From positions 372,001-436,000 of the forward strand of contig NZ_CP070975.1 of assembly GCF_017377875.1 (NCBI RefSeq): a DNA stretch of 64,000 nt. Direction: 5' to 3'. The notes beneath the pieces are model-generated. The model was not told the DNA's origin and did not search any database. It saw nothing but the letters and a program-made list of their open reading frames with translations. Origin of the DNA: Alcaligenes sp. SORT26. GTDB taxonomy: Bacteria > Pseudomonadota > Gammaproteobacteria > Burkholderiales > Burkholderiaceae_B. Of the stretch, positions 17,610-25,129 are shown in pieces. The translations under genes and the position numbers were made by a program. Numbering within the stretch: the stretch's first letter is position 1; each line of letters starts with the position of its first letter.

Positions 17610-18022
17610 GAAAAGTTCCCATCCACATAAAACCACTGGCCCTGTTCACAGACAAACCGGCTGACTTCATGCAGACGATTCGCCCGGCCATTCAAGCGGT
17701 TGCGAGCCACAAATTCCACGGTTGCTTCCGTGTCGGAAATACGTTCATGACGACGTACTTCCAGCCCCAGCCACTGTAAACCTTCAGGATTGGGTTCCAG
17801 CGAATGAGGGCGGGTGGAGCTGTGCCAGGTGGCCAGCAGATAATCCAGATCGTCGCGTACAAATGCGCTGTAGCGCGAGCGCATCAAAGTAGCCGCATCG
17901 GGCGCTTGCAAGTACAGCGGGCCTTGGTGCCAGGGGCCGCAACAAGCTTCATATTTTTGGGGATTGCCGCAAAGGCAGGAGGTTTTTGAAGAGGAAGACT
18001 TTTTCAAGAGCGTAACTGCCAA
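17606..18022 (-). CDS. YchJ-family (UPF0225) SEC-C motif protein
   Basis: A 138-residue protein with an N-terminal SEC-C zinc motif (CLCGNPQKYEACCGPWHQG, residues 17-35), the LMRSRYSAFVRDDLDYLLATW core of the YchJ domain and a C-terminal W-Y-V-D-G end. In relatives the zinc knuckle is thought to bind protein or nucleic acid partners, but the role is unknown. Coupled to the downstream acetyltransferase. Confidence 0.93.
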   Translation of the reverse strand: MAVTLLKKSSSSKTSCLCGNPQKYEACCGPWHQGPLYLQAPDAATLMRSRYSAFVRDDLDYLLATWHSSTRPHSLEPNPEGLQWLGLEVRRHERISDTEATVEFVARNRLNGRANRLHEVSRFVCEQGQWFYVDGNFS

Positions 18023-18105
18023 GACCAGAAGAATGGCACAAGCATACCTGAAAGCAGGAGTCGGATTATGACGCCCCCCGCGACGAAAAGTAACGGGTCA
18101 CCGCA

Positions 18106-18136
18106 TAAAAAAACCCGCCCGCAAACGCGGACGGGT
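18106..18136 (-). terminator. intrinsic terminator after the M48 protease gene
   Basis: Read on the minus strand, ACCCGTCCGC-gttt-GCGGGCGGGT is followed by seven T residues. The stem is GC-rich with one mismatch. It lies 33 bases beyond the M48 stop codon. Confidence 0.9.
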
Positions 18137-18168
18137 CATGTGCAGGCGTTTAGCTGCGTCGAACCGGC

Positions 18169-18927
18169 TTACTTGGCCGCGTCGATACGCTGTTGCATAC
18201 GCTGGGCACGTTCTTTGGAGCCAGGGTGCGAGCTCATCGCGCTGCTCTCGCCACCGTCCAGGGCAGCCAGTTTCTCGAAGGCGCTAACCAGACCTTGGGT
18301 CTTGAGTTTGCGTTCGGTCAGCAGATCGAAGGAGTAATCGTCCGCATCGGACTCTTGCGATTGCGAGAACTGAGCATTCAGGAAAGCCTCGGACAGCTCG
18401 CCCAATTGGCTGGAGTTCAGTTGAGCAACCACACCGTTGCCGGTAGCGGCAGCAGCGTCACGAGCAGCGGATAAACCGTAGGCGGTTTGCATGGCTTTCT
18501 TGCTGTGGCCCAGTTCAACGTGGCCCATTTCGTGGCCGATCACGCCGCGCAACTCGTCGTCGGTCATCTTGTCCATCAGACCGGCGTAAACACGGATACA
18601 ACCGTTAGCCATTGCCCAGGCGTTCACTTCCTGAGTCTGGTAAACCTTGAAGTTGGGAGTCTGACCATTCAACTGCTTTGTCAAAGGCTTGACGATGCGC
18701 TGCAGGCGCTTGTTGTACTTGCTGTTGGCGCTGGCTACTTTGTTTTCAGCATCCATTTGCTTGCAAGACTGATCAGACAGGGCAACCACTTCCTGATCGG
18801 ACAAACTGAAAGCTTGAACAGCCTTGCTGCCCGCACCCACCATGCCACCCACATCCATTGTCTGGCAGCCTGCAGTCAGGCCAGCGACGGCCAGCATAGC
18901 GGCCAATGCACCCATACGAAAAGTCAT
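18169..18927 (-). CDS. M48-family metalloprotease, lipoprotein
   Basis: A 252-residue periplasmic zinc protease anchored to the membrane. The signal peptide ends in the lipobox LTAGC (Cys about residue 20), HEMGH gives the HExxH zinc site, and a distal ESDADDYSF supplies the third zinc ligand (Glu) and Asp, typical of the YcaL/LoiP/BepA group that degrades misassembled outer-membrane proteins. I chose ATG at 18927, preceded by AAGGGGAA, over an upstream frame that adds 25 residues before the signal peptide. Confidence 0.93.
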   Translation of the reverse strand: MTFRMGALAAMLAVAGLTAGCQTMDVGGMVGAGSKAVQAFSLSDQEVVALSDQSCKQMDAENKVASANSKYNKRLQRIVKPLTKQLNGQTPNFKVYQTQEVNAWAMANGCIRVYAGLMDKMTDDELRGVIGHEMGHVELGHSKKAMQTAYGLSAARDAAAATGNGVVAQLNSSQLGELSEAFLNAQFSQSQESDADDYSFDLLTERKLKTQGLVSAFEKLAALDGGESSAMSSHPGSKERAQRMQQRIDAAK

Positions 18928-19217
18928 GAACTTCCCCTTCTTCTTATATAAAAAAGAAGCGATTTTAATGACTAGGCGACGAAGGATTCCTATATAAAAC
19001 AATCTTTAACAATTGTTGTTGATACATTTACAGATAGATAAAAGACGATCGGGAGCGGGATGGGCGGGCTTAGGCTTTTTTAGCCCCAAGATTGGATTTG
19101 TTCCTGAGGCGCTCCAGCTTCGTTGACAGGCGTAACAGTCTCGCCTGGAGTTAAACGCTAATAATTAGGCACCGATGCTACTATCCACCTCACAAAAACG
19201 AGAGGGAGGATGGGAAA

Positions 19218-19703
19218 ATGACCAAAAAAATCATGGTGCTATTAGGGACGCTGGCGCTGGCTGGCTGTGCGACACATGCTTCGGTGGAACGTAGCCTGGG
19301 TGCTCAAGCCTCACAAAGTTGCGCACCGATCGACGAGGCAAGCGTCGCCGCCTTGTTTGCACGTTGGAACAAGTCACTACAAACCGGCAAGCCCGAGGTT
19401 GTGGTCAAGAATTACGCAGAGCGCTCAATTCTGCTGCCAACACTGTCAGGCGTGAATCGCATTACTGCGGCAGAAAAAGAAGACTACTTTGCCCACTTTC
19501 TGACAGCCCAGCCGCAGGGCACGGTTACAGAAAGACAGATCACCCTGGGTTGTAATATGGCGGTGGACTCGGGGCTGTATACCTTTCATATGGGGAGCAG
19601 CGGGAAGGACGTCGCGGCGCGCTATACGTATACCTATCAATGGAATGGCCAGGATTGGCTGATCGTCAGCCACCATTCTTCGCTCTTGCCTGTTGATAAA
19701 TAA
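19218..19703 (+). CDS. SgcJ/EcaC-family (SnoaL-like, NTF2 fold) lipoprotein
   Basis: A 161-residue exported lipoprotein: MTKKIMVLLGTLALAGC is a short lipoprotein signal with lipobox LAGC. The mature part (ALFARWNKSLQTGKPEVVVKNY, then ILLPTLSG, then ARYTYTYQWNGQDWLIVSHHSS) is the cone-shaped NTF2 fold of the SgcJ/EcaC/DUF4440 group. Function in these stand-alone proteins is unknown. The start codon has a very strong ribosome site (GAGGGAGGATGG). Confidence 0.85.
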   Translation: MTKKIMVLLGTLALAGCATHASVERSLGAQASQSCAPIDEASVAALFARWNKSLQTGKPEVVVKNYAERSILLPTLSGVNRITAAEKEDYFAHFLTAQPQGTVTERQITLGCNMAVDSGLYTFHMGSSGKDVAARYTYTYQWNGQDWLIVSHHSSLLPVDK

Positions 19704-19850
19704 CAGCGTTTCTCAGGCCTGGGTGACTGGCTTGAACAGCAGGCAAGCTGGGCTTGGGATTGATTGAGGCGTGATGGCCAGGCGGCTGGGTGCAAGCGAG
19801 TTCGGCCTTGTCATTATTGGTGTTAGCCGTTGCTTGAAAAGGAAATAAGA

Positions 19851-19929
<79 letters not shown>

Positions 19930-20094
19930 AACAAGTCCGCAATTATTACATAAAGTCCGTGTTTGTGCCTAGCGAAGGGGCATGCAGAGCACGAGTTTGG
20001 GGCGTTTAGACAGCAGACAATATGTGCTCGCGATTGGTAGCACCTTGTTGTTTATCCTTGGAGCACAATGAGCGCGTCTAAAACCCCGAGAATA

Positions 20095-20253
20095 ATGATG
20101 AAAACACTTATTTTAGCTTTGACGATGACGGCCATTCTTTCTGCCTGTGCGGTTCATACACCCAGAGGCTCGGTTATTGTGGATCCGGATGGATACGGTG
20201 GATATGGGCAGCGCCACTGTCCACCCGGTCAGGCGAAAAAGGGCAATTGCTAA
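20095..20253 (+). CDS. small lipoprotein with CPPGQAKKG tail
   Basis: A peptide of about 52 residues: a lipoprotein signal MMKTLILALTMTAILSAC (lipobox LSAC) followed by a short mature part ending HCPPGQAKKGNC. Similar short secreted proteins with a HCPPGxAKKG motif are common in proteobacteria and have no known role. The start could also be ATG at 20068, which has GGAG upstream but would add an unlikely 9-residue head. Confidence 0.65.
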   Translation: MMKTLILALTMTAILSACAVHTPRGSVIVDPDGYGGYGQRHCPPGQAKKGNC

Positions 20254-20438
20254 GCCACCCTCCAGGGCTGTGCACTTATTTGTGTTGAGAGCGTTTGCTG
20301 CCTGTGCTTGTTTCGCAATACCGCCCGCCGCGTGTGCCGGTGCAGTAGGCCCGACTGGAGCAATCAGGCACGGGAACAACCATTTCATCGGTGCCTTGTG
20401 TGGTTTGCTATAACAGGAATTTTACTTTGGATGATGCC

Positions 20439-20705
20439 ATGCGAATCGTAGTGCTTGTTTCCACTTTATTGCTGGCCGCTTGCCAAAACACGGCACCAAC
20501 CGAGAAAGTTGGCAGTGAGGCGTGGCTGGAAAAAGTGGATCGCCAGTTGGCTGTTTCCGATGGGCAAGGGCATGGCCCTGACTACGGCTCGCAGGAGTGG
20601 TGCAACGTGGTTCATATCCGCTTGTACGGTCAGGCGCCAGCACAAGCGGCGCCGTGTGATCAGGCCTGGATGGAGAGGGTCGATCAGGAAATGAAAAAAC
20701 GCTGA
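20439..20705 (+). CDS. small hypothetical lipoprotein
   Basis: An 88-residue protein. MRIVVLVSTLLLAAC is a lipoprotein signal; the mature part has two repeated motifs (EAWLEKVDRQL and QAWMERVDQEM) flanking a short segment with two cysteines. No known family. It is the last chromosomal gene before the phage-derived block, whose repressor gene ends 35 bases further on in the opposite orientation. Confidence 0.65.
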   Translation: MRIVVLVSTLLLAACQNTAPTEKVGSEAWLEKVDRQLAVSDGQGHGPDYGSQEWCNVVHIRLYGQAPAQAAPCDQAWMERVDQEMKKR

Positions 20706-20740
20706 GTCGCGCCGTGCTTGGCAGACTGCGCTGCCAGCTT

Positions 20741-21430
20741 TTACGAACGCCGGTAATACTTCCGGTGCTCCACCATCGTTCCAATAATTTCGATGGCATG
20801 CTGGTCGCTGCGAATGGAAGGATAGTCCTCGTTCAGCGGCACCAGCTCAAAGATTTCCTGCCCGCCTTCATCAATGCACAACAGTCGATATTTTTTGAAG
20901 GTGGCTTCTTCTTCGCTATTTTTGGCGACCACATAGTCCCCGGGGCGGGGCGTCAGCTCGCAATCCACAATAATCCGGTCGCCTTCCTTGAAGTCCGGCA
21001 GCATGGAGTCGCCCTTGATTTGCAAGGCAAAAGAGCGTTCTGACAGGCACAGGTCTGTGAGCAGATACTCCACTTCTTCAAATGTGAAGTTCTGACCTGG
21101 ATCGCGAAATACGCCAGCCTGCACATAGTTCAGCAGGGGGATACGCCGCTCGCCCATCATGGCTTCTTGCACATTGCCGTCAAAACCAGGCTTGCCACCA
21201 AAGCCATAGCCTTGCTGATCCAGGCTGTGCGCGTCCAATCCCACTTCTTTTTCGATTGCCCGTGCGACTCGTTCGCCGATGCTGCGCCCGCCGTTGTAGG
21301 TGGATGACAGGTACTGGGCAAGTTGTGCCCGTGTACGACCAATCGAGCGCGCGAAGTCAGCCGCATTGCCGTGTGTGCGGTCTTCTATCAGGCGTTGCAG
21401 GTTTCTGCGGCGAATCGAGTAAATATCCAT
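20741..21430 (-). CDS. LexA-like (S24) phage repressor
   Basis: A 229-residue CI-type repressor. The N-terminal HTH (residues about 5-60, with DFARSIGRTRAQLAQYL) binds operators; the C-terminal S24 peptidase domain has the cleavage site in NYVQAGVF (Ala-Gly), nucleophile Ser in IKGDSMLPDF and the general-base Lys in ATFKKY. Self-cleavage stimulated by RecA would make the locus SOS-inducible, as with PrtR in pyocins. ATG at 21430 begins the HTH domain directly; the frame open to 21646 runs through the operator and the Cro-like gene. Divergent from the Cro-like gene. Confidence 0.92.
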   Translation of the reverse strand: MDIYSIRRRNLQRLIEDRTHGNAADFARSIGRTRAQLAQYLSSTYNGGRSIGERVARAIEKEVGLDAHSLDQQGYGFGGKPGFDGNVQEAMMGERRIPLLNYVQAGVFRDPGQNFTFEEVEYLLTDLCLSERSFALQIKGDSMLPDFKEGDRIIVDCELTPRPGDYVVAKNSEEEATFKKYRLLCIDEGGQEIFELVPLNEDYPSIRSDQHAIEIIGTMVEHRKYYRRS

Positions 21431-21453
21431 ACCGCCATTAAAACAAGAAAAAA

Positions 21454-21469
21454 CTAAACATTGGTTTAG
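21454..21469 (+). promoter_or_regulatory. repressor operator in the divergent control region
   Basis: CTAAAC-ATTG-GTTTAG is a perfect 6+6 inverted repeat in the 81-base gap between repressor and Cro-like genes. A second GTTTAG half-site lies at 21488-21493, next to a TATACT -10-like box (21500) facing the Cro-like gene. Confidence 0.65.
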
Positions 21470-21511
21470 ATATTTCTTTTCTTTACGTTTAGAACTATCT
21501 ATACTCAATGC

Positions 21512-21703
21512 ATGAACGCTAAACACATCATCGAAGAAATGGGCGGACGCCGAGCCGTATTGCGTATCACTGGCTTGAGCAAAGGCCGCATCTCTCAATG
21601 GGAGAAGGCCGGTGTCATACCACGCGTGTGGCAGTTGGTCTTTCATTACATGAACCCGGTGGTGCCTGCCCCAGCACCGAAAGACAGACCCAGAAATATC
21701 TAA
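21512..21703 (+). CDS. Cro-like small DNA-binding protein
   Basis: A 63-residue protein of the YdaS/Cro type: IIEEMGGRRAVLRITGLSKG forms helices 1-3 and GRISQWEKAGVIPRVW is the recognition helix and wing typical of Cro antirepressors. It is transcribed divergently from the repressor and should drive the early-lytic direction. The -10-like TATACT ends only six bases before the ATG, so its message may be nearly leaderless. Confidence 0.85.
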   Translation: MNAKHIIEEMGGRRAVLRITGLSKGRISQWEKAGVIPRVWQLVFHYMNPVVPAPAPKDRPRNI

Positions 21704-21893
21704 ACCTTTGTCGCCGCTGGGCTAGTCAGATAGCGCCCGGCGGACATCTCGCGTCATGGGGTGACGCGGTTCTTGTGCCCTTGGGGCATTGCCTATTAAT
21801 CGGATGCTATTGGCCTGTCCGGGCCAGGGGTCCTGCTGCGCGATCCATTTCCACAGAGAGGCACGGATCGCGCCGCATCGAAGGCGGGGTGAC

Positions 21894-22019
21894 ATGAAAA
21901 AACAGAGTGAAAACACGGCGCAGGCTGCTGGCCTGTGCCCACAGATGGGCCGTCAGTTCAAGGAGTCGGAGTGGGGCTTACTGCATCAGACATCACGTAA
22001 TGACGGAGCGTGCCTATGA
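21894..22019 (+). CDS. possible 41-residue phage early protein
   Basis: A short frame starting MKKQSENTAQAAGL. Its stop overlaps the start of the next gene as ATGA (22016-22019), typical of tightly packed phage operons, and a GGCGGGG ribosome site precedes the ATG. No recognised family. The stretch 21704-21893 before it shows no convincing gene. Confidence 0.45.
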   Translation: MKKQSENTAQAAGLCPQMGRQFKESEWGLLHQTSRNDGACL

Positions 22020-22807
22020 GCAATATGCCGTGGTTTCGTGCCTACACCGAGATGGTGGATGACGAGAAGTTGCGTCTGCTGGCCTTTGAGGACAGATGGC
22101 ATTACGTGGCCTTGCTGTGTCTGAAAGGCCAAGGCGTGCTCGATAGCGGGGACACGCTGATGCTGCGCAAGGTGGCCGTCAAGCTGGGTCTGGATTTACG
22201 TACCCTGGACGATGTGGTGCGTCGTTTAAGCGAAGTGGGCTTGATTGATCAGCACACCTTGCAGCCGCTGGGTTGGGACAAGCGCCAGATGAAATCCGAT
22301 AGCAGTGCGGAACGGGTAGCCCGCTTCAGAGCGCGAAAAAAGCAGGAGCAAGACGGTAACGAGGACAGTAACGCGTCCGTAACGTTACCGAAACGGCCAG
22401 GTAACGCGCTAGATATAGAGACAGATAAAGAGGCAGATAAAGAAACAGATACAGAGAAAACAACTGCACGTCGCAAGACGGCTGCCCTGGAGTTCTCTGC
22501 CTGGCCTGCTGAGCCCAGCTCTGAAGTGATCGCCGACTATCTGCGTCATCGTCGGGAAATTAAAGCGCCACTGACCCAAACCGCCTTGAACCGCTTGGGT
22601 GCTGAAGCACATCGAGCCTTGGACATGGGCTACAGCGTCGATAACTTTCTGGCTGAGTGCATGTTGCGGGGTTGGCGGGGTGGTAAAGCCAGTTGGCTGG
22701 AAGGGCGCAGCGATTCTCGCCCTGGGCCTGCGAGGGGCTTTGATCCCTTGGCTTATGTGAATCGTCATCGGCAACGCGAGGAGATCGACGATGTCATCGA
22801 TATCTGA
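22016..22807 (+). CDS. phage replication initiation protein (O/DnaT-like)
   Basis: A 263-residue protein. The N-terminal domain opens MPWFRAYTEMVDDEKLRLLAF and is a winged-helix of the phage replication O/DUF1376-like kind; residues 95-155 are a charged linker; the C-terminal domain (FSAWPAEPSSEVIADYLRHR) resembles DnaT-type helicase-loading domains. It would bind an origin and, with the next gene, load DnaB. It overlaps both neighbours (4 bases upstream, 17 downstream). A replication gene is unexpected in a tail-only locus. Confidence 0.75.
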   Translation: MSNMPWFRAYTEMVDDEKLRLLAFEDRWHYVALLCLKGQGVLDSGDTLMLRKVAVKLGLDLRTLDDVVRRLSEVGLIDQHTLQPLGWDKRQMKSDSSAERVARFRARKKQEQDGNEDSNASVTLPKRPGNALDIETDKEADKETDTEKTTARRKTAALEFSAWPAEPSSEVIADYLRHRREIKAPLTQTALNRLGAEAHRALDMGYSVDNFLAECMLRGWRGGKASWLEGRSDSRPGPARGFDPLAYVNRHRQREEIDDVIDI

Positions 22808-23498
22808 TTTTTCTAATCCCTGGCTGCTGCGTCATACCAAGCTGGAAGGTATCAGCCTGATGGACCATTTGTACAACCGGCTCAACGGTATTTATCCCAA
22901 CAAGTTCCGCTCTAACTTCCGAGACAAGCAAGCCATTGAAGACTGGAAACAGGCCTGGGCCGAGGCCTTTGATGAAGAGGGTGTCTCGCCTGGCGATGTA
23001 GCTCTAGGCATCAAGAACTGCCGTCGCATGTTTGACTGGCCCCCCAGCTTGCCGGAGTTCCTGCGGGCTTGCCGCCCTCAACTAGAGCTGGAAACTGCTT
23101 TCTTTCAGGCAGTGCGTGGGATGCAGGCCAGGGCGCGTGGAGAGATGGGGGAATGGTCCCACCCTGCAATTTATTACGCGGCAGTCAGTATCGGGCAGTT
23201 TGATTTGTTGAATCTGGCTTACACGCAATTGGAACAGCGCTGGCACAAAGTCCTGGGCGATCAACTGGCCAAAGGCCAATGGCCAGAAATCCCGCCGCCC
23301 CGATTAGCCCTGGCTTCGCCGCAAGACAGAGAGCAAGGGCGCCGGGAAGGGCAGCAGCGCGTGCGAGATCTGGCCCAGGTGATTGCCGGCGACAACAACA
23401 AGGACCCGCGAGTCTGGGCGAACCGGATTTTGGCGCGTCCTGAAGAGCGTTCCCTGGCGGTTCTGAAGATGGCTAAAGCCGCCTTGGGCAAGGAGTGA
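22791..23498 (+). CDS. phage replication protein P-like helicase loader
   Basis: A 235-residue protein with the features of lambda P-type loaders: MDHLYNRLNGIYPNKFRSNF, a long helical middle, and W-P-P-S-LPEFLRACRP. Such proteins bring the host DnaB helicase to the origin. It lacks a Walker A motif, so it is P-like rather than DnaC-like. The order O-like then P-like is that of lambdoid phages. Confidence 0.75.
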   Translation: MSSISDFSNPWLLRHTKLEGISLMDHLYNRLNGIYPNKFRSNFRDKQAIEDWKQAWAEAFDEEGVSPGDVALGIKNCRRMFDWPPSLPEFLRACRPQLELETAFFQAVRGMQARARGEMGEWSHPAIYYAAVSIGQFDLLNLAYTQLEQRWHKVLGDQLAKGQWPEIPPPRLALASPQDREQGRREGQQRVRDLAQVIAGDNNKDPRVWANRILARPEERSLAVLKMAKAALGKE

Positions 23499-23505
23499 AT
23501 GAGCT

Positions 23506-23829
23506 ATGGATCTGACAATACAGCGTCATCAAGAAGTGCCTAGGGCTATCACTGGAACACCTGCCCGCCGCTACAAAGAGCTGCTGGATTTGCAGCAGCG
23601 CGGCCAGATCAGGCAGTTGGTGCAGCAGCCATCCTGGAGCGTGGTGCCACGGTTTTTCAGCCACCTGATACCTGCCTGCAGGATTTGCTACATCGCGGAC
23701 TTTGCCTACACGGACAACAGCAGCGGCCATCGCATTGTGGAGGTAGGCCGCGATACAGAAGGCCTGCTCCAAGGCATCAAGCGTGTCCTGTTGACCAGGA
23801 TGCACGGCATTACTGTCCACCGGGATTGA
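23506..23829 (+). CDS. DUF1064-like phage protein (degenerate nuclease?)
   Basis: A 107-residue protein whose core matches the DUF1064 pattern: ARRYKELLDLQQRGQI, then a variable P-x-F strand, then CYIADFAYTDNSSGHRIVEV. In the family the A-D-F-x-Y and V-V-E-D-V-K-G motifs suggest a PD-(D/E)XK nuclease fold. Here the Asp and Glu remain but the expected E-x-K lysine is replaced (VEVGRD), so catalysis is doubtful. It follows the P-like gene by 7 bases. Confidence 0.6.
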   Translation: MDLTIQRHQEVPRAITGTPARRYKELLDLQQRGQIRQLVQQPSWSVVPRFFSHLIPACRICYIADFAYTDNSSGHRIVEVGRDTEGLLQGIKRVLLTRMHGITVHRD

Positions 23830-23842
23830 AGGAGGAATACCG

Positions 23843-24223
23843 ATGACAATCAAAACAGAAAAAAAACAGGGCTTGAGTGGCGATGATCTGCTTTGGAACT
23901 GGGCCCGTTGGTGCTGGTCCGGGCAGACCGTGGGCAATATGGAACGCTACGTTCCCTGGCAAGAAGATTTTCGACCTATTCACCAGGACCACGCCTTGGC
24001 AGTGGATGCCTTGTACCAGCGCCTGCCGCACTATCAGGCCATGGTCATCCAGGCCGAGTACCCGCGCAAGAATGCCCAGTACGGCCATCTGACCGCCAGC
24101 GAACGCCAGGTCACAGCCCGTTTGTGGATCAAGAAGGTTACGGGCGCGGTCCTTCGGGATGAGGACTACCGCCGCCATTTGATGGATTTCAGAATCACAG
24201 TTGAGAAGGAGATTTTGCGGTGA
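23843..24223 (+). CDS. probable Q-type antiterminator / late regulator
   Basis: A 126-residue protein with DDLLWNWARWCWSG near the N-terminus, then a basic helical second half (ASERQVTARLWIKKV). The W-x-W-A-R-W opening and the place in the operon, after replication genes and just before the late genes, are those of phage antitermination protein Q or related DUF1133 proteins. The many intrinsic terminators in the late operon support an antitermination role (inference). Stop overlaps the next start as GTGA. Confidence 0.6.
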   Translation: MTIKTEKKQGLSGDDLLWNWARWCWSGQTVGNMERYVPWQEDFRPIHQDHALAVDALYQRLPHYQAMVIQAEYPRKNAQYGHLTASERQVTARLWIKKVTGAVLRDEDYRRHLMDFRITVEKEILR

Positions 24224-24468
24224 AGTATGCAGCCGAAGTCATCGACCTGTTAGCGGCCTATCCGGGACGAGAGTTCCGCATGATCCAGATTGTGCGACAT
24301 GTCAGCAAAGGCATGGAGCTGTCCACCGCACAACGCAACGCCATGCGCGAAGGCGTCAAGCGCGTGCTGGTGCAACTGCAGGATTCAGGCCAGGTGGACA
24401 AGATCAAAGAGGGCGAAACCTCTGCCTTCTACGCCTGGCGTTGCAGTCTGCAACATGGTCCGCTATGA
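24220..24468 (+). CDS. small winged-helix-like phage protein
   Basis: An 82-residue protein (GTG start coupled to the upstream stop, ribosome site AAGGAG). Y-P-G-REFRMIQIVRHV, then RNAMREGVKRVLVQLQDSG, then a K-I-K-E-G-E-T-S-A-F-Y-AWR hairpin reads as helix-turn-helix plus wing, so DNA binding is plausible. As I recall, similar proteins often precede terminase genes in Burkholderiales prophages; here the tail module follows instead. Confidence 0.6.
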   Translation: MKYAAEVIDLLAAYPGREFRMIQIVRHVSKGMELSTAQRNAMREGVKRVLVQLQDSGQVDKIKEGETSAFYAWRCSLQHGPL

Positions 24469-24469
24469 A
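24441..24469 (+). promoter_or_regulatory. candidate late promoter
   Basis: TTGCAG (24441) and TATGAA (24464) are 17 bases apart at the end of the winged-helix gene. A transcript from here would meet the terminator at 24529 after about 50 bases, the same layout as lambda pR'/tR'. Sequence match is only moderate. Confidence 0.3.
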
Positions 24470-24526
24470 TCTGCAAGCGCAATTGCAATAATGGGCGTGC
24501 AAAGTTGCGTCCAATGCAAACGAAAC

Positions 24527-24562
24527 AACCCCGAGCAAGAAATTGCTGCGGGGTTTTTTATT
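24527..24562 (+). terminator. leader terminator before the tail operon
   Basis: CCCCG-AGCAA and TTGCT-GCGGGG pair with one bulged G, followed by a six-T run. It lies between the regulatory block and the first tail gene, so antitermination would be needed for tail expression. Confidence 0.85.
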
Positions 24563-24641
24563 GCCCGGTCGTAGCGCCAACGCACAGTCGTCTATTCGCC
24601 ATCGAGAAGATGGCCAGGACCGTTCAGGAGAACTACACAAG

Positions 24642-25061
24642 ATGAACTTTGAACAGATCAGTAAAGCCATTATTGATCGGATGGCGGCATTGACAGGGAT
24701 CGCTCAGGAGCATATCGAGTACCCCAATGCCCACGCGACCTTTACCCCGCCGGGTACGGGCGTCTGGTGCCGTCTGCTGATCAAGAATACCGATTCGGAA
24801 ATGTCGGGCATGGGTGCGAAACCCTACACCCGCAAATCCGGCGAGATTCTGATCGAGTGCTTTGATCGTTTGGGTCAGGGCCGTCAGGAGCTGGATCGCC
24901 TGAGCGATGCCCTGGATGAACACTTTTCCTTCTGGTCTGAAGGAGCTTTGGAATGCCTGGGTTTGAGCCAGGTTGATGTGGCGGCCGATGACCCGAAAAA
25001 ACGGCCCCAACGCGAAGAGTTCTACCAGATCAACCTGACCGTCCCGTTCCGGGCCGGTTGA
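24642..25061 (+). CDS. tail terminator protein (lambda U-like)
   Basis: A 139-residue phage protein, first of the tail module. The alpha/beta pattern (a basic N-terminal helix with RMAALTGIAQEHI, a central LLIKNTDSEMSG, then DRLSDALDEHF and a final beta strand) and its place just before the tube gene match tail terminators, which cap the tail tube and in a phage join it to the head. In a headless particle the same cap defines tube length. ATG at 24642 has AGGAG upstream; a frame from 24543 runs through the terminator and is not used. Confidence 0.7.
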   Translation: MNFEQISKAIIDRMAALTGIAQEHIEYPNAHATFTPPGTGVWCRLLIKNTDSEMSGMGAKPYTRKSGEILIECFDRLGQGRQELDRLSDALDEHFSFWSEGALECLGLSQVDVAADDPKKRPQREEFYQINLTVPFRAG

Positions 25062-25082
25062 TTTTTTACCTGTTTTTTTGTG

Positions 25083-25105
25083 CCGACCTCGTGTCGGTTT
25101 TTTTT
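25083..25105 (+). terminator. intrinsic terminator between tail terminator and tube genes
   Basis: CCGAC-ctcgt-GTCGG is followed by eight T residues. It lies inside the tail operon, 22 bases after the tail terminator gene. Confidence 0.8.
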
Positions 25106-25129
25106 GCCTGCATACAGGAGAGATGCATC

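Noticed and set aside
21598-21897. 99-residue frame overlapping the Cro-like gene
   Set aside because: Out of frame with the Cro-like gene, odd composition and no ribosome site.
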